From positions 93,410,964 through 93,474,963 of the forward strand of contig NC_081847.1 in assembly GCF_963259705.1 (NCBI RefSeq): a stretch of 64,000 nucleotides of DNA, given 5' to 3'. Numbering within the stretch: the first letter of the stretch is position 1; each line of letters begins with the position of its first letter. The position numbers and the translations under genes were made by a program. Shown piece after piece: positions 32,815 to 44,412 of this stretch. Below the pieces are notes generated by a model. That model saw nothing but the letters and a program-made list of their open reading frames with translations, did not search any database and was not told the DNA's origin. This DNA comes from Myotis daubentonii. Its lineage: Eukaryota; Chordata; Mammalia; Chiroptera; Vespertilionidae.

Positions 32815-33667
32815 TGCCGTTCCCTGACCCACGCCATCATCATATCCACATGTGCAGCCTACAGCAGCCGCCCTCCCTGCTGTCTTCTTCATTTCTGAAT
32901 CCATTCCTCAGTCAGCTGCAAGAGGGGTCTACTCCCTTCTCTGCACTGATTAGAACCGTTCAGTAGCTATTTGCTGCCCAGGAAATGTTTCCGGAAGGGC
33001 CTAGTGGGGCCTTGCCTCGCTTTCCAAGCTCATCTTAGACCACTTTCCTTTTACTCAGTCAGCTCTAGCCATGCTGATGTCTTCACCTCCTAGAACAGCG
33101 GTTCTCAACCTGTGGGTCGCGACCCCTTTGGCGGTCGAACGACCCTTCCACAGGGGTCGCCTAAGACCATCCTGCATATCAGATATTTACATGACGATTC
33201 ATCACAGGAGCAGCATTTCAGTTATGAAGTAGCAACGAAAATAATGTTATGGTTGGGTCACCACATGAGGAACTGTGCTTAAAGGGCCAAAAGGTTGAGA
33301 ACCACTGCCCTAGAACATGCAGAGCCCTTTTCTCTGTCGGAGTGTGAGGCCCTCTGTGGCGCATCGCTCCCTTTACCACAGCTTTGCACTTGACTAGATC
33401 ATTCTTTCCTGTTGTTCAGGTCTCGGCTTCAACATCATCTCTTCAAAGGTGCCTTCTCTACCGAACATGTCTACAGAAGCTCTGCTGGTTCTATAACCAA
33501 TATGCTCTGCCTTGCCCCTTGTTGTTAGCACTTGTCCCACTTTGTGATCATGTTTAATTTCCTCTAAGTTGTTTTCTTGCTTTTTCCCGGCTCACTTTTG
33601 TGCCCCAGCACCTAAAATAGACAATGTCTGTCAAATGACATCATCAGCACACATTTGATGAATGGCT
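32815..33667 (+). repeat. L2 LINE 3' part, split by a SPIN-like hAT
   Basis: L2 wording runs on both sides of 33096-33307, including 'CAGGTCTCGGCTTCAACATC' and a final 'ACACATTTGATGAATGG'. The hAT is therefore younger than this L2. Confidence 0.72.
33096..33307 (+). mobile_element. SPIN-like non-autonomous hAT, second copy
   Basis: Ends CAGCGGTTCTCAACCTG and AGGTTGAGAACCACTG. Target duplication TCCTAGAA (33088-33095) and CCCTAGAA (33308-33315), 7 of 8. Opposite orientation to the 6117-6327 copy and nearly the same length (212 and 211 bp). Confidence 0.88.
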
Positions 33668-33701
33668 AAGATGTTGCTAGTATCATTGACATGGGCTAGA
33701 G

Positions 33702-33913
33702 CCGTGGTCGGCAAACTGCGGCTCGCGAGCCACATGCGGCTCTTTGGCCCCTTGAGTGTGGCTCTTCCTAAGCCTTAGGAGTACCCTAATTAAGTTAATA
33801 ACAATGTACCTACCTATATAGTTTAAGTTTAAAAAATTTGGCTCTCAAAAGAAATTTCAGTCGTTGTACAGTTGATATTTGGCTCTGTTGACTAGTGAGT
33901 TTGCCGACCACTG
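33702..33913 (+). mobile_element. Non-autonomous hAT, CGTGGTCGGCAAAC family
   Basis: Ends CCGTGGTCGGCAAACTGCGG and GTTTGCCGACCACTG. Octamers GGCTAGAG (33694-33701) and GACTAGAG (33914-33921) match at 7 of 8. Same terminal family as 13740-13965 but with a different AT-rich middle. Confidence 0.88.
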
Positions 33914-33921
33914 GACTAGAG

Positions 33922-34186
33922 GAATTCAAAGAAAGCTTCACGGGAAAAGCTGGCTTTGAGACATCCATTGGTAGGAGAGAGGGTCAGAAAAGCAGAAAGT
34001 CCCATGACAGAGGCACAAAGAACAAAAACCAACTGGCAGGTGTGGAGGTTGGCACGAGGTACTCAGGACTCAGTAGACCAGAGAGGTGGCTTCCTGCTGG
34101 GGAGCAGCCGGAAGTTAGTTTGCAGAGGTGTAGTGACCACCTTATGAAGAGCCTAGAAGGCAGACAGGAGTTTTCTACTTTAGTTT
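33922..34186. other. Non-coding, unassigned
   Basis: Short frames only; nothing recognised. Confidence 0.45.
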
Positions 34187-34207
34187 AAAAACTTGGTGAC
34201 TTTTTTA

Positions 34208-34404
34208 AAATATATATTTTTATTGATTTCAGAGAGGAAGGGAGAGGGGGAGAGAGAAAGAAACATCATTGATTTGCTGCCTCCAGTATGCCCTCCTATA
34301 TGGGGATAGAGCCCACAACCCGGGCATGTGGCCTGACCAGGAATCGAACCATGACCTCCTGGTTCATAGGCCACCGCTCAACTACTGAGCCACACAGACT
34401 GTTC
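34208..34404 (-). mobile_element. Ves SINE with target duplication
   Basis: Flanks 'AAAAACTTGGTGACTTTTTT' and 'AAAAACATGGTGTCTTTTT' agree apart from two or three changes. Confidence 0.9.
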
Positions 34405-34427
34405 AAAAAACATGGTGTCTTTTTAAG

Positions 34428-36818
34428 CAAAGGGAAAACATTTAATGAACAACATTTTTAAAAAGCTCAATCAGGCAGCATTATTTGTATTGAATTTAAG
34501 ATATTATCTGGAAATAAGTCATTTATTCAGGAGTCTTTTTTCATTTATCCAAAAGATATTTATGCCATCATTCTGTCTGAAGTACTGTGTTTGGCATGAG
34601 GGTACCGTGAATATCACTTCCAAGACGAGTCCGAAAGGACTAACAAGGGCCAGCTGGAGGTTGGGGGAGGGTCTGAAAAAGAAAGAAGGGAATTTCTGTT
34701 CATGTGCCCAGAGTCCAAAGGGAATACGGTTAATGTCTACAAATCCATTGGTTCCGTTGCCTTGAGGGTAAGGTTTGAGGTAGAGGTATAAGTGATAAGA
34801 GGTGAACAAGAGCCACCTCAGGAAGGGGCTTGTTTATCATCATAAGAAATGTGGTCCAGTTAAAAGAGTGAGGAATGGCGGAGCATACAAGTGGAAATGT
34901 CCTTCAGGCCTTTAGAAATATGAGACGGCGCTGGTGAGTGACTGGAACTAGAACGTGGGTTAAATTTTTAAATGTTCAAAAGTGAGGTCATTTCATGGGG
35001 GACTGAGCAGAGAAGAGAAAGTCAGACTCCGAGGGGAAAAGAGAAATGGGAGAAGCTGTTAAAGGTTGAACAAGCAGAGAGCACCACAGGAGCCAGGGGT
35101 GGGAGCCCTTTCATAATGGTCAGCAGCCCTGGCAGGAAGGGGTCCGGAGCTCAAAAGGCAAACTTCTCAATGGCAAGAAGGAAATAACCACAGAAAAGGA
35201 AGTTCTCTGTGCTTGCCTGGAGGACCACACGACAGCTCATCAGACATGTCCGTGTCCACTTGGTGATACCGTAGTTACAGTTAAAAGATGTAATGGTGTC
35301 AGTGTAGGGAAATAGAATGTTTTCTTAAGACGAATAGCACTCTATAGCCTTCTTAGGGGATCAGTTTACTTAGCTCTGACTTTTGGGAACTAGTAAAAAG
35401 AGTAAATTAACTCATTTTGAGCATCTTTGAATAGATTTCATAATTTTGGCATCCCTCTGGGTAGGTGTCATGTGAGCAGTCCACTGAAGGTTAGTGGAAA
35501 GAATGGAGTTTGGAAACAGGCAAAACCGAGTTTGGATAGTTTGGATTCTGGCTCTTCCTGTTCTGAGTCATGCGAACTTCCATATTTTGGTGTTTATTGA
35601 CCCTGTCCCTAAATAATAGCCACATTTTGGAACTTGATATTTTAGTTTCTATACATTTACTGATTTCCCACCTTAAAAGAAGAGCATTTAGTCCTTTTCC
35701 TTCCTTATCTTACCACACATATATGTCCTTGTCATTCCCAACCCTCCAATCCTCCCACAATAGTGATAGCATCTTGCTTAGATGCATAGTCAGTGTGTTC
35801 ATAATCATGGCAGTGCAAATGCCATCCACAGCGTGGCCATGCCATTTCAGTTACTTTTTCCTTTCCTGAATTTTCTACTTTCCCTGAAGTTAATAGCATC
35901 CTGCTCTTTCATTTGCTTGATGTTCTGGGTTGTTTTCACGGACTCAGGCAAACTCTTCATCATTGTCTGGATATCCTCTCTGGACGCTTAGACAAATCAG
36001 CCAGCCAACAGTTTTATCTTTCTAAAAAGTCTCTCCCAAGCCTCTGTCCTCCAGCCTGAGCTGCTTGCCCTCCAAACCTGTTTGACAGGTTCGTCCTTCA
36101 CTACCATCCAGAAGTTCCTCTGGTCGCCTCCTCTGCTAGACCTGTTGTTTTCTATATCTTATTTCTTTCCCCTTTTCTTACTCCCTTGCTTTGCCAGGAC
36201 CTTCTGTGACTTTCTGGGAGGTAAATTTTTTTTGAGAACTTTTCTGAAAGTGCTTATTCTACCCACACCCTTGGTTGAGACCTGGGTAGAATATAATAGA
36301 GTTTTAAGTGATGTTAGTAATTGATTACAATGATTTTACTTGAGAATATTGAAGTCATTCTTGTTCCATGGCCTTATTTTAGATTCCAGGATTGCTACTG
36401 ACAAGTCTGATGTCATTCTGGTACTTGATCCTCTAGATAGGTTCCAGTTGTTTCTCTCTAACAACAGCTGGAATCTTTTCTCTGTTTCTAGTGTTCTGAA
36501 ATGGCAATATGATGCCCCTTTATTTCCTAGCCAATGTGCTAAGTACTCAGTGACCCCTTTAAATATGGAAATCATGTCCCTCAGCTCCCTGAAATTTTCT
36601 GAAATCACATCACTAATGGTTTTCTCTCTTTTGCTTTCTCAGTTCTATCTGCTGGAAATGTCTATTATTCAGATTTTGAATCTCCTCGATGAATCCTATG
36701 TCTTGGCTTTTTTTTCCTTGTCCAATTTTCCATCTCTGTCATTTTTATCTACCTTCCGAGAAGTCACCTTATCTTCTAGCTCTTTTTTTTTTCCTCTCTG
36801 ACTTTTTTTTATTAAATA
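34428..36818. other. Intronic non-coding DNA
   Basis: A weak MIR-like stretch lies at about 35475-35600 (+). A 153-codon frame at 36340-36801 has no recognisable domain and lies in low-complexity Ser/Leu/Phe-rich sequence. No exon supported. Confidence 0.45.
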
Positions 36819-37107
36819 CTAGAGGCCCGGTGCACGAATTTGTGCACCGGTGGGGTCCCTTGGCCTGGCCTGCCAAGATCTGGCTGAAACCGGCTCTCCA
36901 ACATCTCCTGGCTTGCAAGAGGGTGACAAACCCTGGAATCGGGCTCCCTCCTCTCTGGTTCCAGGTGTGTCACCCAAGAACCAAAACTGCCAAGTCACTG
37001 CAGCTCGGCAGCTCCTGCATTAACCATCTGCCCCCTGGTGGTCAGTGTGTGTCACAGCTACTGGCTGGTCAGCCAGTGGCCTAGGCTTTTATATATATAG
37101 ATAGGGT
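36819..37107 (-). mobile_element. HeliBat-type Helitron
   Basis: CTAG at 36819-36822 follows the 3' hairpin GGTGCACGAATTTGTGCACC. The 5' end reads 'CCCTATCTATATATATAAAA' where others have TCCTATATAATAAAA, so the first bases have mutated. The middle is close to the 7-385 copy ('CCCCTGGTGGTCAGTG'). Confidence 0.87.
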
Positions 37108-39394
37108 TCCAGCCTGCTTTGATAGAACCTGTTTTCTCTCTTATCTCTCTAAGGATATAAAGTATGGTTCTCTTGAACTTTGTTTTTGTTTTGTTATTTT
37201 CCCTTTTTGTTTTCTGCCCTGCTTCTCTCTGGCCATCTATTGGGTCCTCGCTTGCCTCACCTTTTCTGGAGGAACAAGGGTACCCTTCCTGGGCTCTACA
37301 GCACACAGTATCTTGTGTCTTGTTGGCATCTATGGAAACACTTTCATTTCAGCATTTTATGACCTTCAGCTTTTAGATTGATCATCACTCCTCTGCCTGC
37401 ATGTCATCTTTTAAAACTTTATTATTCTCTCAGTCTCTTGTAATCATCTCTCCTCTTCCCATCTCTATATTTTTGTAAATATATATATATATATATTTGT
37501 TTCTTTATTTTAGAGGAATTTGAAGAGGGGAATGCATGAGTTCCATCTGACTTCATTTAACTAGAAGTCCTCTTCATGGATTAGTTAATTAAATTAATTG
37601 AAATTAGCCAGTACCATAATAGCATTAAAACCATCACTATTTATAATTCTGTAGACTCCTTGAGGTTTCACAATATTTTTTTTTACATGTTTTGTTGTAC
37701 TTCCTGCTTTTATAGGGAATGTTGATATTCAGGGTTATGTATTGTTCCTGCTTTCCTTTGTTGCCAGCATTTCAAGCTTCCAAATAGATCTCTACGTATT
37801 TCAATAACTACCCGAGGCAGTTACTTTGATGTTGTAATATGAGCACTGTCTGTGGTGTGTTCTTTGAAAATGCCTTCAGAGCTTACTGTATGGTTCTTCT
37901 GTCAGTAGATATTTTTGCAGATTTGTTTTATTTTTCTTTTTAAACCAAGATTTGTAGGTTAGCACCTTTGCCATTTCAGTTCGTCTTATTTTTCTATTAA
38001 ATGTGTACAGGCTACGCGCAAAAGGGCTAGAACGTGAAACAAGAGGAGAGACAGGGAGCACCGGGGAGGACTGAGTACATATTTGCATGTGATGCCCAAA
38101 GCCAGCCATGAGTGCTTGGCTCACCAGGACCACTGTCTGTAAGACACACATCACATAGGATATATACTAGTACACAGTTCTGGTGTCTTGTAGGGTTTCC
38201 TGTCAGCCATGTAGTGCTACTATTCCATGGAAAGTCATATTACCCTTTCCATAAGAGACATTATATAACAGCAGCACATCAGATGTCTAGACAACAGATT
38301 ATGAGGGAGAAAAAACAATCTTCCTTATAGGTATCGACTGCCTAGTTAATCATTAACAAAAATTACTACCCAACATGTCTGGTATAAGGAAGCCGATCCT
38401 CTATAAATATAATACCTTTACAAGGATTTCATGATTACTGTGATAAGCAGAAGAGGGAATTTAGCAATAAAGTAATATATAGGTGACAACATGTAAAAGA
38501 CACTTTATCAATGTAACAACCAGTAACAATAGTACTAATAAAACAACCTATGTTTTATTGTCTCATCATAAAAATACTGATTTGGAAATCTACTTAGACA
38601 ATTTGTCGAACATCGATCAATGACAGCCCACCCGGCACTAATATTCTATCTTGGGTTCTTAATTGCATTTTCTTTGTGACATGTTTCCTGCTGCACAATC
38701 CATTGCTTCCAATTTTGTAGGAAGGGTAGTCTGTCTTGCTGCTGTTGGACAGACGGAAGCCCCAGAGGCTCCAACCTGTGACCTGCTTCACTCCCCCACT
38801 CTTTCTGGGGACGCACTCAGGTGTGGCGATTATTTTAACGGTGCTGATCCTCACAGCACTACCCCCCTTTCAGTCATGCTTGAGTCATTGTGTCCACTCC
38901 TGAGCCCTGCATTTAAAGAAAAGCATGAACACATGTGAATGTGTCTGGAGGGAGGTGATTAAATTGACTGAGTTTTCTAAGCCAGGTCCCGGAAGAAATG
39001 GCTGGAGGAGTTTTGTATATTTATGTTTCCTGGAGTAAAAAACAAAAAAGGATTAAGGACCACTGTCTTCAATAATTGGAAAACCTGCCATGTAAATGAG
39101 AGAACAGATTTGTTATGAATTGTTCCAGAAGGCTCTACTAGAACCAACCTGTGCAGGTTATGAAGAGATATACTCAGACATTCTCTGATGAAGAACAGAG
39201 TTGAAAACTTGCTCATTTGCCTGCAGTGCCTGGCACAGGGCCTGGGTCACATTCTGGCTTAATGGATGTTTATTGATTGGATTGACTTGGCTTGAATTGA
39301 AAGAATAAACCTCTCACAGTAAAAATAGACTGTGGTTTGAAGTAAAACTAGCCGATCTGTCAACAAATACTTATGGATGAACTACCGTCCTACA
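37108..39394. other. Intronic non-coding DNA
   Basis: (TA)n at 37478-37495. A short L2/MIR-like end is possible at about 39220-39275 ('CAGTGCCTGGCACAGGGCC'). Nothing else supported. Confidence 0.45.
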
Positions 39395-39670
39395 GCTGGT
39401 CATCTGTAATATAAAGATAGTGACATTTTAATAGTGTAGAGCGCTTCTGTGGGCCAAGCATTCTTCTAAATATTGGTTGCGTAGTCACGTATCTCCCAGC
39501 ACCCTCACATGGTAGGTATTTTTTTATTCCCAGTTCAGATGTGAGGAGACTGAGGCACACACAGGTGACATAATAAACCGTGTCACAAAACCGGTTAGTT
39601 GTCAAGCTGTGATTTGAAGCCATGGCCTTGGGCTCCAGGCTCGTTATGCTTAAGCACAGTATAGAACACA
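39395..39670 (-). repeat. MIR SINE (ancient)
   Basis: 'GGGCCAAGCATTCTTCTAAA', 'AGATGTGAGGAGACTGAGGC' and 'TTTGAAGCCATGGCCTTGGG' run in the order of MIR on the reverse strand. Confidence 0.75.
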
Positions 39671-39869
39671 TTAGCATAGTAGGCATGTCGGTGGGATAGA
39701 ATTTGGGTGAAGTAACTACATCCTTAGCATCGCTGCAATAAGCTGCCTCCAGTCATGAAAGACAGGAGGATGTGCATACACAAAGGACGGACAGATTGTT
39801 GGACGCGAGTATGATCCGGTCCCATCTCTGCTCTGAGGATTGGCCGCCCAGTGGCTGTCCTTTCTCTCC

Positions 39870-40220
39870 CTGATGCCTCTGGTCTTCCTTTCAGTCCGGT
39901 CTTCAAGCCTCGTGACCCTCCCAAAATGCAAACCTGACCACGCCACTCCCTTCCGGCCTGCCTGTGGCTTTCCAGTGTCCACCAGACAGGTAGAGTCGGA
40001 TCAGGCTGATGCCAGGCGCTCTGTGGTCTGCCTCCACCCGCCCCTCTCACCTCGTCGCTCACTGAGCTCTGCTTCAGACTCTGTGGTTCTGCGAGCTGGA
40101 CCTGTGGATGGTCCACTGGGGAAGATGGCAGCGTTACTGTGGGAATTGAATTAAACAATCAATATGAAATGCTTACATAGCGCCCAGAATGTAATAACTG
40201 CTCAGTAAATGTTATGATTA
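39870..40220 (+). repeat. L2 LINE 3' part (ancient)
   Basis: 'CCTGATGCCTCTGGTCTTCC', 'CTGACCACGCCACTCCCTTC', 'CCTGTGGCTTTCCAGTGTCC' and 'ACTGCTCAGTAAATGTTATG' (about 40198-40216) follow L2. Open frames on both strands (up to 144 codons) are fortuitous. Confidence 0.68.
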
Positions 40221-40619
40221 CTTCATTTTTTTCTGATTATCCTGCCAAAATTGCTGCACCCCAAATATATCTCATTCCTTAGCTCTCTTACTATCCTTAT
40301 AATTGCTTTGTAATAGATTGGAAAATAAAGGGAACTTACTGGCTTTTCTAAATTACAAATTCAGAGGCAGAGGCGGGCAGAAGGATCCAGTGGGACCCTT
40401 TCCTCTTGCTTCTCGGATTCCTCTGCTGCGCCCCTCTTGCTGTCTTGGATTTTAGGCGGGCCTTCCTAGGGCAGCCCGCAGCTTCTAGTAGCAGAGTGAA
40501 CTGTGCGCTTTCTCATTCACATTCCCTGTGAGAGAAAACATCCTTCCCCGGACCAGAGCTCCGGGTTTTGTTCTGATTCGATCACCTTTGAAGCAATCCC
40601 TGTCGCCAGAGGACCTGGG
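40221..40619. other. Non-coding, unassigned
   Basis: No recognised feature. Confidence 0.45.
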
Positions 40620-40980
40620 CCACCTGGTGTGGTGGGTGGAATGGTGATCCCTGGTAAGACATGTCCGGGTCTCACTCCTGGAACCTGTGGGCCTCGCTGG
40701 AGAAAGGGTCCCTGCTGATGCAATCAAGTTCAGGATCTAGAGATAAGCTCTTCCTGGATTATGGGAGTGGCCCTACGTCCAGTGACAAGTGTTCTTATAA
40801 ACACACAGAGCAGAGGGCTCTGTGAGGCTGGGAACAGATCAGGGGCCTTCACTGGGGCTGGAGGTCGGACAGGCTGTTGAGAACTGTGTGGCTTCCTCGG
40901 AGAGGAGCAGAACAGATATCAGGGAGGCAGACTGCGCAGCCTCCACCTGCATAGCCTTTCATCCCACTTCCTGCTTTAAC
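40620..40980 (+). mobile_element. MLT1-type MaLR LTR (ancient)
   Basis: 'GTGGTGGGTGGAATGGTGAT', 'GAACCTGTGGGCC', 'GATGCAATCAAGTTCAGGAT', 'CTGGATTATGGGAGTGGCCC' and 'GTGACAAGTGTTCTTATAAA' follow an MLT1 LTR. Confidence 0.65.
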
Positions 40981-42108
40981 CTAGAGATTTCAGTTCATCC
41001 CAGTCATGGGCTGGCAGCTGTCCGTTATGCAGCACTTCCGAGGTTACAGTGTTAATTACTACAACAAGGAAAACTCGGTTATTTCATTATACTTGCTAGC
41101 CCCCTTGCTTCATATGATATAATCTCTGCTGATAACTCCCTCGAGTCATCTGAGACGTGAGGATGCAACTTACCATTTTCTTGTATCGCCATGGCTTGTC
41201 CCAGGACTCCAAAAAGGAGTCCCTGTGTCTTCCTAGGGCCCTTGAATAAAACAGAATTCATGTTGGTTACCGATGTGTTACTCAGTGTGGTCCTGGTGAT
41301 TCCCGACTGGTGGATAATGCATGTTACACATTCTTACAATTCCTTAAACGGGAGTAAACGCAACGGTATTGTTGTATCATCCACATGCGACACATTGGAA
41401 TCTTTTAACACTTTAAAATTGTAGAATGTGGAGCAAGTAACAGTGAGGGTTGAGATGAGCAATCCATTGAACAATAATCTCCATGGGTGTTTCTTTTCCT
41501 TTCTCTAACACAAACAAATGTTTGCAGAGGGCCTTTGCTTTTAGTCTTATGCGGTCTTCAAAGATCTATTTTTGTTCTTCAATGACTCCACCTTGAACAC
41601 TGCAATGTAAAATGAGAGTTTAAAACTTTTCTAAAACAAAGATTATAAGGGCAAAGCCGTGTCTTGTTAAAATTTTTAAATTATAATTAACTTTTCATGA
41701 TAACAGCTGAAAGGAGAAGGTACCTGTTCAATAAATTATACAGGAAATCAAAGCAACAATATGTGTAAGGAAACACCTATAAATTAGTGTCTGGCAAAGG
41801 AATGTGGCTTTCTCTTCTGGACGGTAAATTACGCCTACTGTTTGCGCTACTACAGGAATAGAACATGGAACACTGTACGTGAGAAACCATGTGGAAAAAT
41901 ATGAAAAGATAAGCATTATTCCTACCTGTTCACAGCAATATGACAAACTCTCTTTTCTTAAACGTTCCTCTGTAATAGTATTGTACGATATTAGTTTTCT
42001 TTGCTGCCACAGCAAATCATAGCAAATGCAGTGGCTTTAACAGCTCAAATGTATTCTCTTACACTTCTCTGAGTCAGAAGTCTGAAACAGGCTAAAATCA
42101 TGGTATCT
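40981..42108. other. Intronic non-coding DNA
   Basis: Nothing recognised; AT-rich. Confidence 0.5.
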
Positions 42109-42128
42109 GCAGATCCTCATTCTTTCTT

Positions 42129-42334
42129 TTTTAAAATATATTTTTGATTTCAGAGGGGAAGGGACAGGGACATAGAAACATCAATGATGAGAGAGAATCA
42201 TGGATCGGCTGCCTTCCATACGCCCCCTACTAGGGATCGAGCCAGCAACCTGGGCTGGGCCCTGACCAGGAATCGAACCGTGACCTCCTGGTTCGTAGGT
42301 CAAAGCTCAACCACTGAGCCACGACTGCTGGGCA
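42129..42334 (-). mobile_element. Ves SINE with target duplication
   Basis: Flanks 'GCAGATCCTCATTCTTTCTT' (42109-42128) and 'GCAGGTCCTCATTCTTTCT' (from 42335) differ by one base. Confidence 0.93.
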
Positions 42335-42353
42335 GCAGGTCCTCATTCTTTCT

Positions 42354-43914
42354 CGTGGGCTCCAGGTAGGCTCCGTCCTTGTCTTTATGAGCTGCTGGAG
42401 GCACCTGCAGGCCTTGGCTGCTGGTTCCCTTTCTCTGGCTCCATCAGCTCCAGAGCCAACAAGAGCAAGTCCTTCTCAGGTCACGCCCCTCTGACCCCTG
42501 TGGCGTGCCTCTGCCGCTTTTCAGGACCCTCGTAGTTCATTGGGGTCACCCAGGTAATTCAGAATAATCTCCCATGTCAGCTGATGAGCAGAACTTCCAT
42601 TCCATCCGCAGCTCTAATTCCCCGTTGCCATGGGAGGAAACATAGTCACAGGCCCCAGTGGTTAAGAGATGAACCTCTTTGGGGGGGCGCAGGGGCAGTA
42701 TTCTGCCTTCCACATACACTATGGTCAAGTTTCTGGTCTTAATAAAGGTCCTTGGTTATGTAAAAGGTAGGCACTGGAGGAAGCTGGGCTAAGGGTACAC
42801 GGGGACGCTGTACTATTTTTGCAACTCTTCTTAGGTGAGTCTAAAATAATTTCAAAATAAAAGTTTATACATTTAAAAAACGTTTAAAAAACCTTTGCAT
42901 TTTTTGAGGATTAGGTGAAAATATGTAGAAATTGCTTATCAAATTTTAGGAATTGTTCTATAATAAAATAGTTCAACATAGGGTTATTTAACTTCTAAAA
43001 TCATAAAAACAATAATGTAATAAATAGTAAATAAAGGTCACATTCCATAGCCAATTAAAAGTAATTCAGTCAAGATTTATTGTTTTATGGTTATTACACA
43101 TTTTATAATAACTAAATAAGATCTAGGTTTTTTCCTTTTAAATAAAACACTGCCCATAATTGACTAAATATCATTAGACTAAATATCATTAAATATCCCA
43201 ATTTAATTTTATTATGATTAATAGAAACTACACATTTTAAAATATTTATGTGCCCACAACACCTACCAAATAAAAATCCAACTACTTAATAGAGTTGGAC
43301 CATAGCTGTCCAGATGGAATAGGTAGCTTATAATGTACACAAAAACAAATTCCAGGTAGATTTCAGCGCTAAATATGGAAAGCATAACTTTAAAGTTTTG
43401 GAAGGAAGAATAATTTTATTGTTTGAAGGAGAGAATGTTATCTTAGAAAATTCATAGAGAACACAAGCTGAGCGCGACACCACCCATCCCTGCTCTGTAG
43501 GACAGAGGTCCCGGCCGGTGCTGCCTAAAGGGCCCCTGGTCATCAGGCTTTGAGCTGGTTTTGCTCAGTGGGAGTCACTGACTGGAAATCTAAGGACAGA
43601 GGAAATTGAGGATGGGATGGTGATTCTCTGGTTCGTTGACACCCGGCTGCAGCATGGTGTCTGTGTCCCTGGGCAATGGCTACAGCTCCTATCAGCCACC
43701 CTTCTCCTCCAGCCCCTTCTCACGCTCCAGGCTTAGCTTCCTGCTTCCTGCCTTCATTTCTAGGAGTGGTTGCTGTTACTTACGCTTGGGGACTACTCTG
43801 TCCCTTGTTGGTTTCCCCAAATCCTGGTCACGTCTTGGCAAATTGTCCCAAACAATTTCATGAGTTTGAGTCTATCACATGTTTTTGTCCAAGACTCTAG
43901 CTGGTAAATCAAGG
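42354..43914. other. Intronic non-coding DNA
   Basis: Strongly AT-rich at 42.8-43.4 kb. Nothing recognised. Confidence 0.5.
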
Positions 43915-44412
43915 TCCATCCATGTTCTCCCAGATGGCAAGATTCCCTTCTTTCTTATGGCTGAATCATATTCTCTTCTCTCTAAATAGATTGATAGATA
44001 GGTACATAGATAGATAGAGAGACAAACCACAACTTCTTTATCCATTTATCTGTCAATTTATCTGACACTTAGGTTGTTTCCCTGCCTTGGCTACTATAAA
44101 TAATGCTACTATGAACACGGGGTCCAGATCTCTTCAACAGAGTGTTTTTGTTTCTTTCAGATAAATTCCCAGAAGTGGAATTGCTGGATGATGTGGTAGT
44201 TATATTTATAATTTTTTGAGGATCCTTCATCCTATTTTCATAGCGGCTGCACCAACTTACCTTCCCACAAACAGTGTACAAGGGTTACCCTTTCCTCCAC
44301 ATCTTCTCCAGCATTGGTTATTTCCTGTCTTTCTGGTAACAGCCATTTGACAGGCATGAGGTAATAGCTCATTGTGGTTTTGATTTGCATTTCCTTGAGG
44401 ATTAGTGATGTT
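43915..44412 (-). mobile_element. L1 LINE fragment, antisense
   Basis: 'CTACTATAAATAATGCTACT', 'GAAGTGGAATTGCTGGATGA', 'CCACATCTTCTCCAGCATTG' and 'TGATTTGCATTTCC' are L1 ORF2 end sequence in reverse, with a (GATA)-like insertion at 43985-44020. Confidence 0.85.

Noticed and set aside
36340..36801. 153-codon frame
   Set aside because: Low-complexity, no recognised domain and no splice signals.
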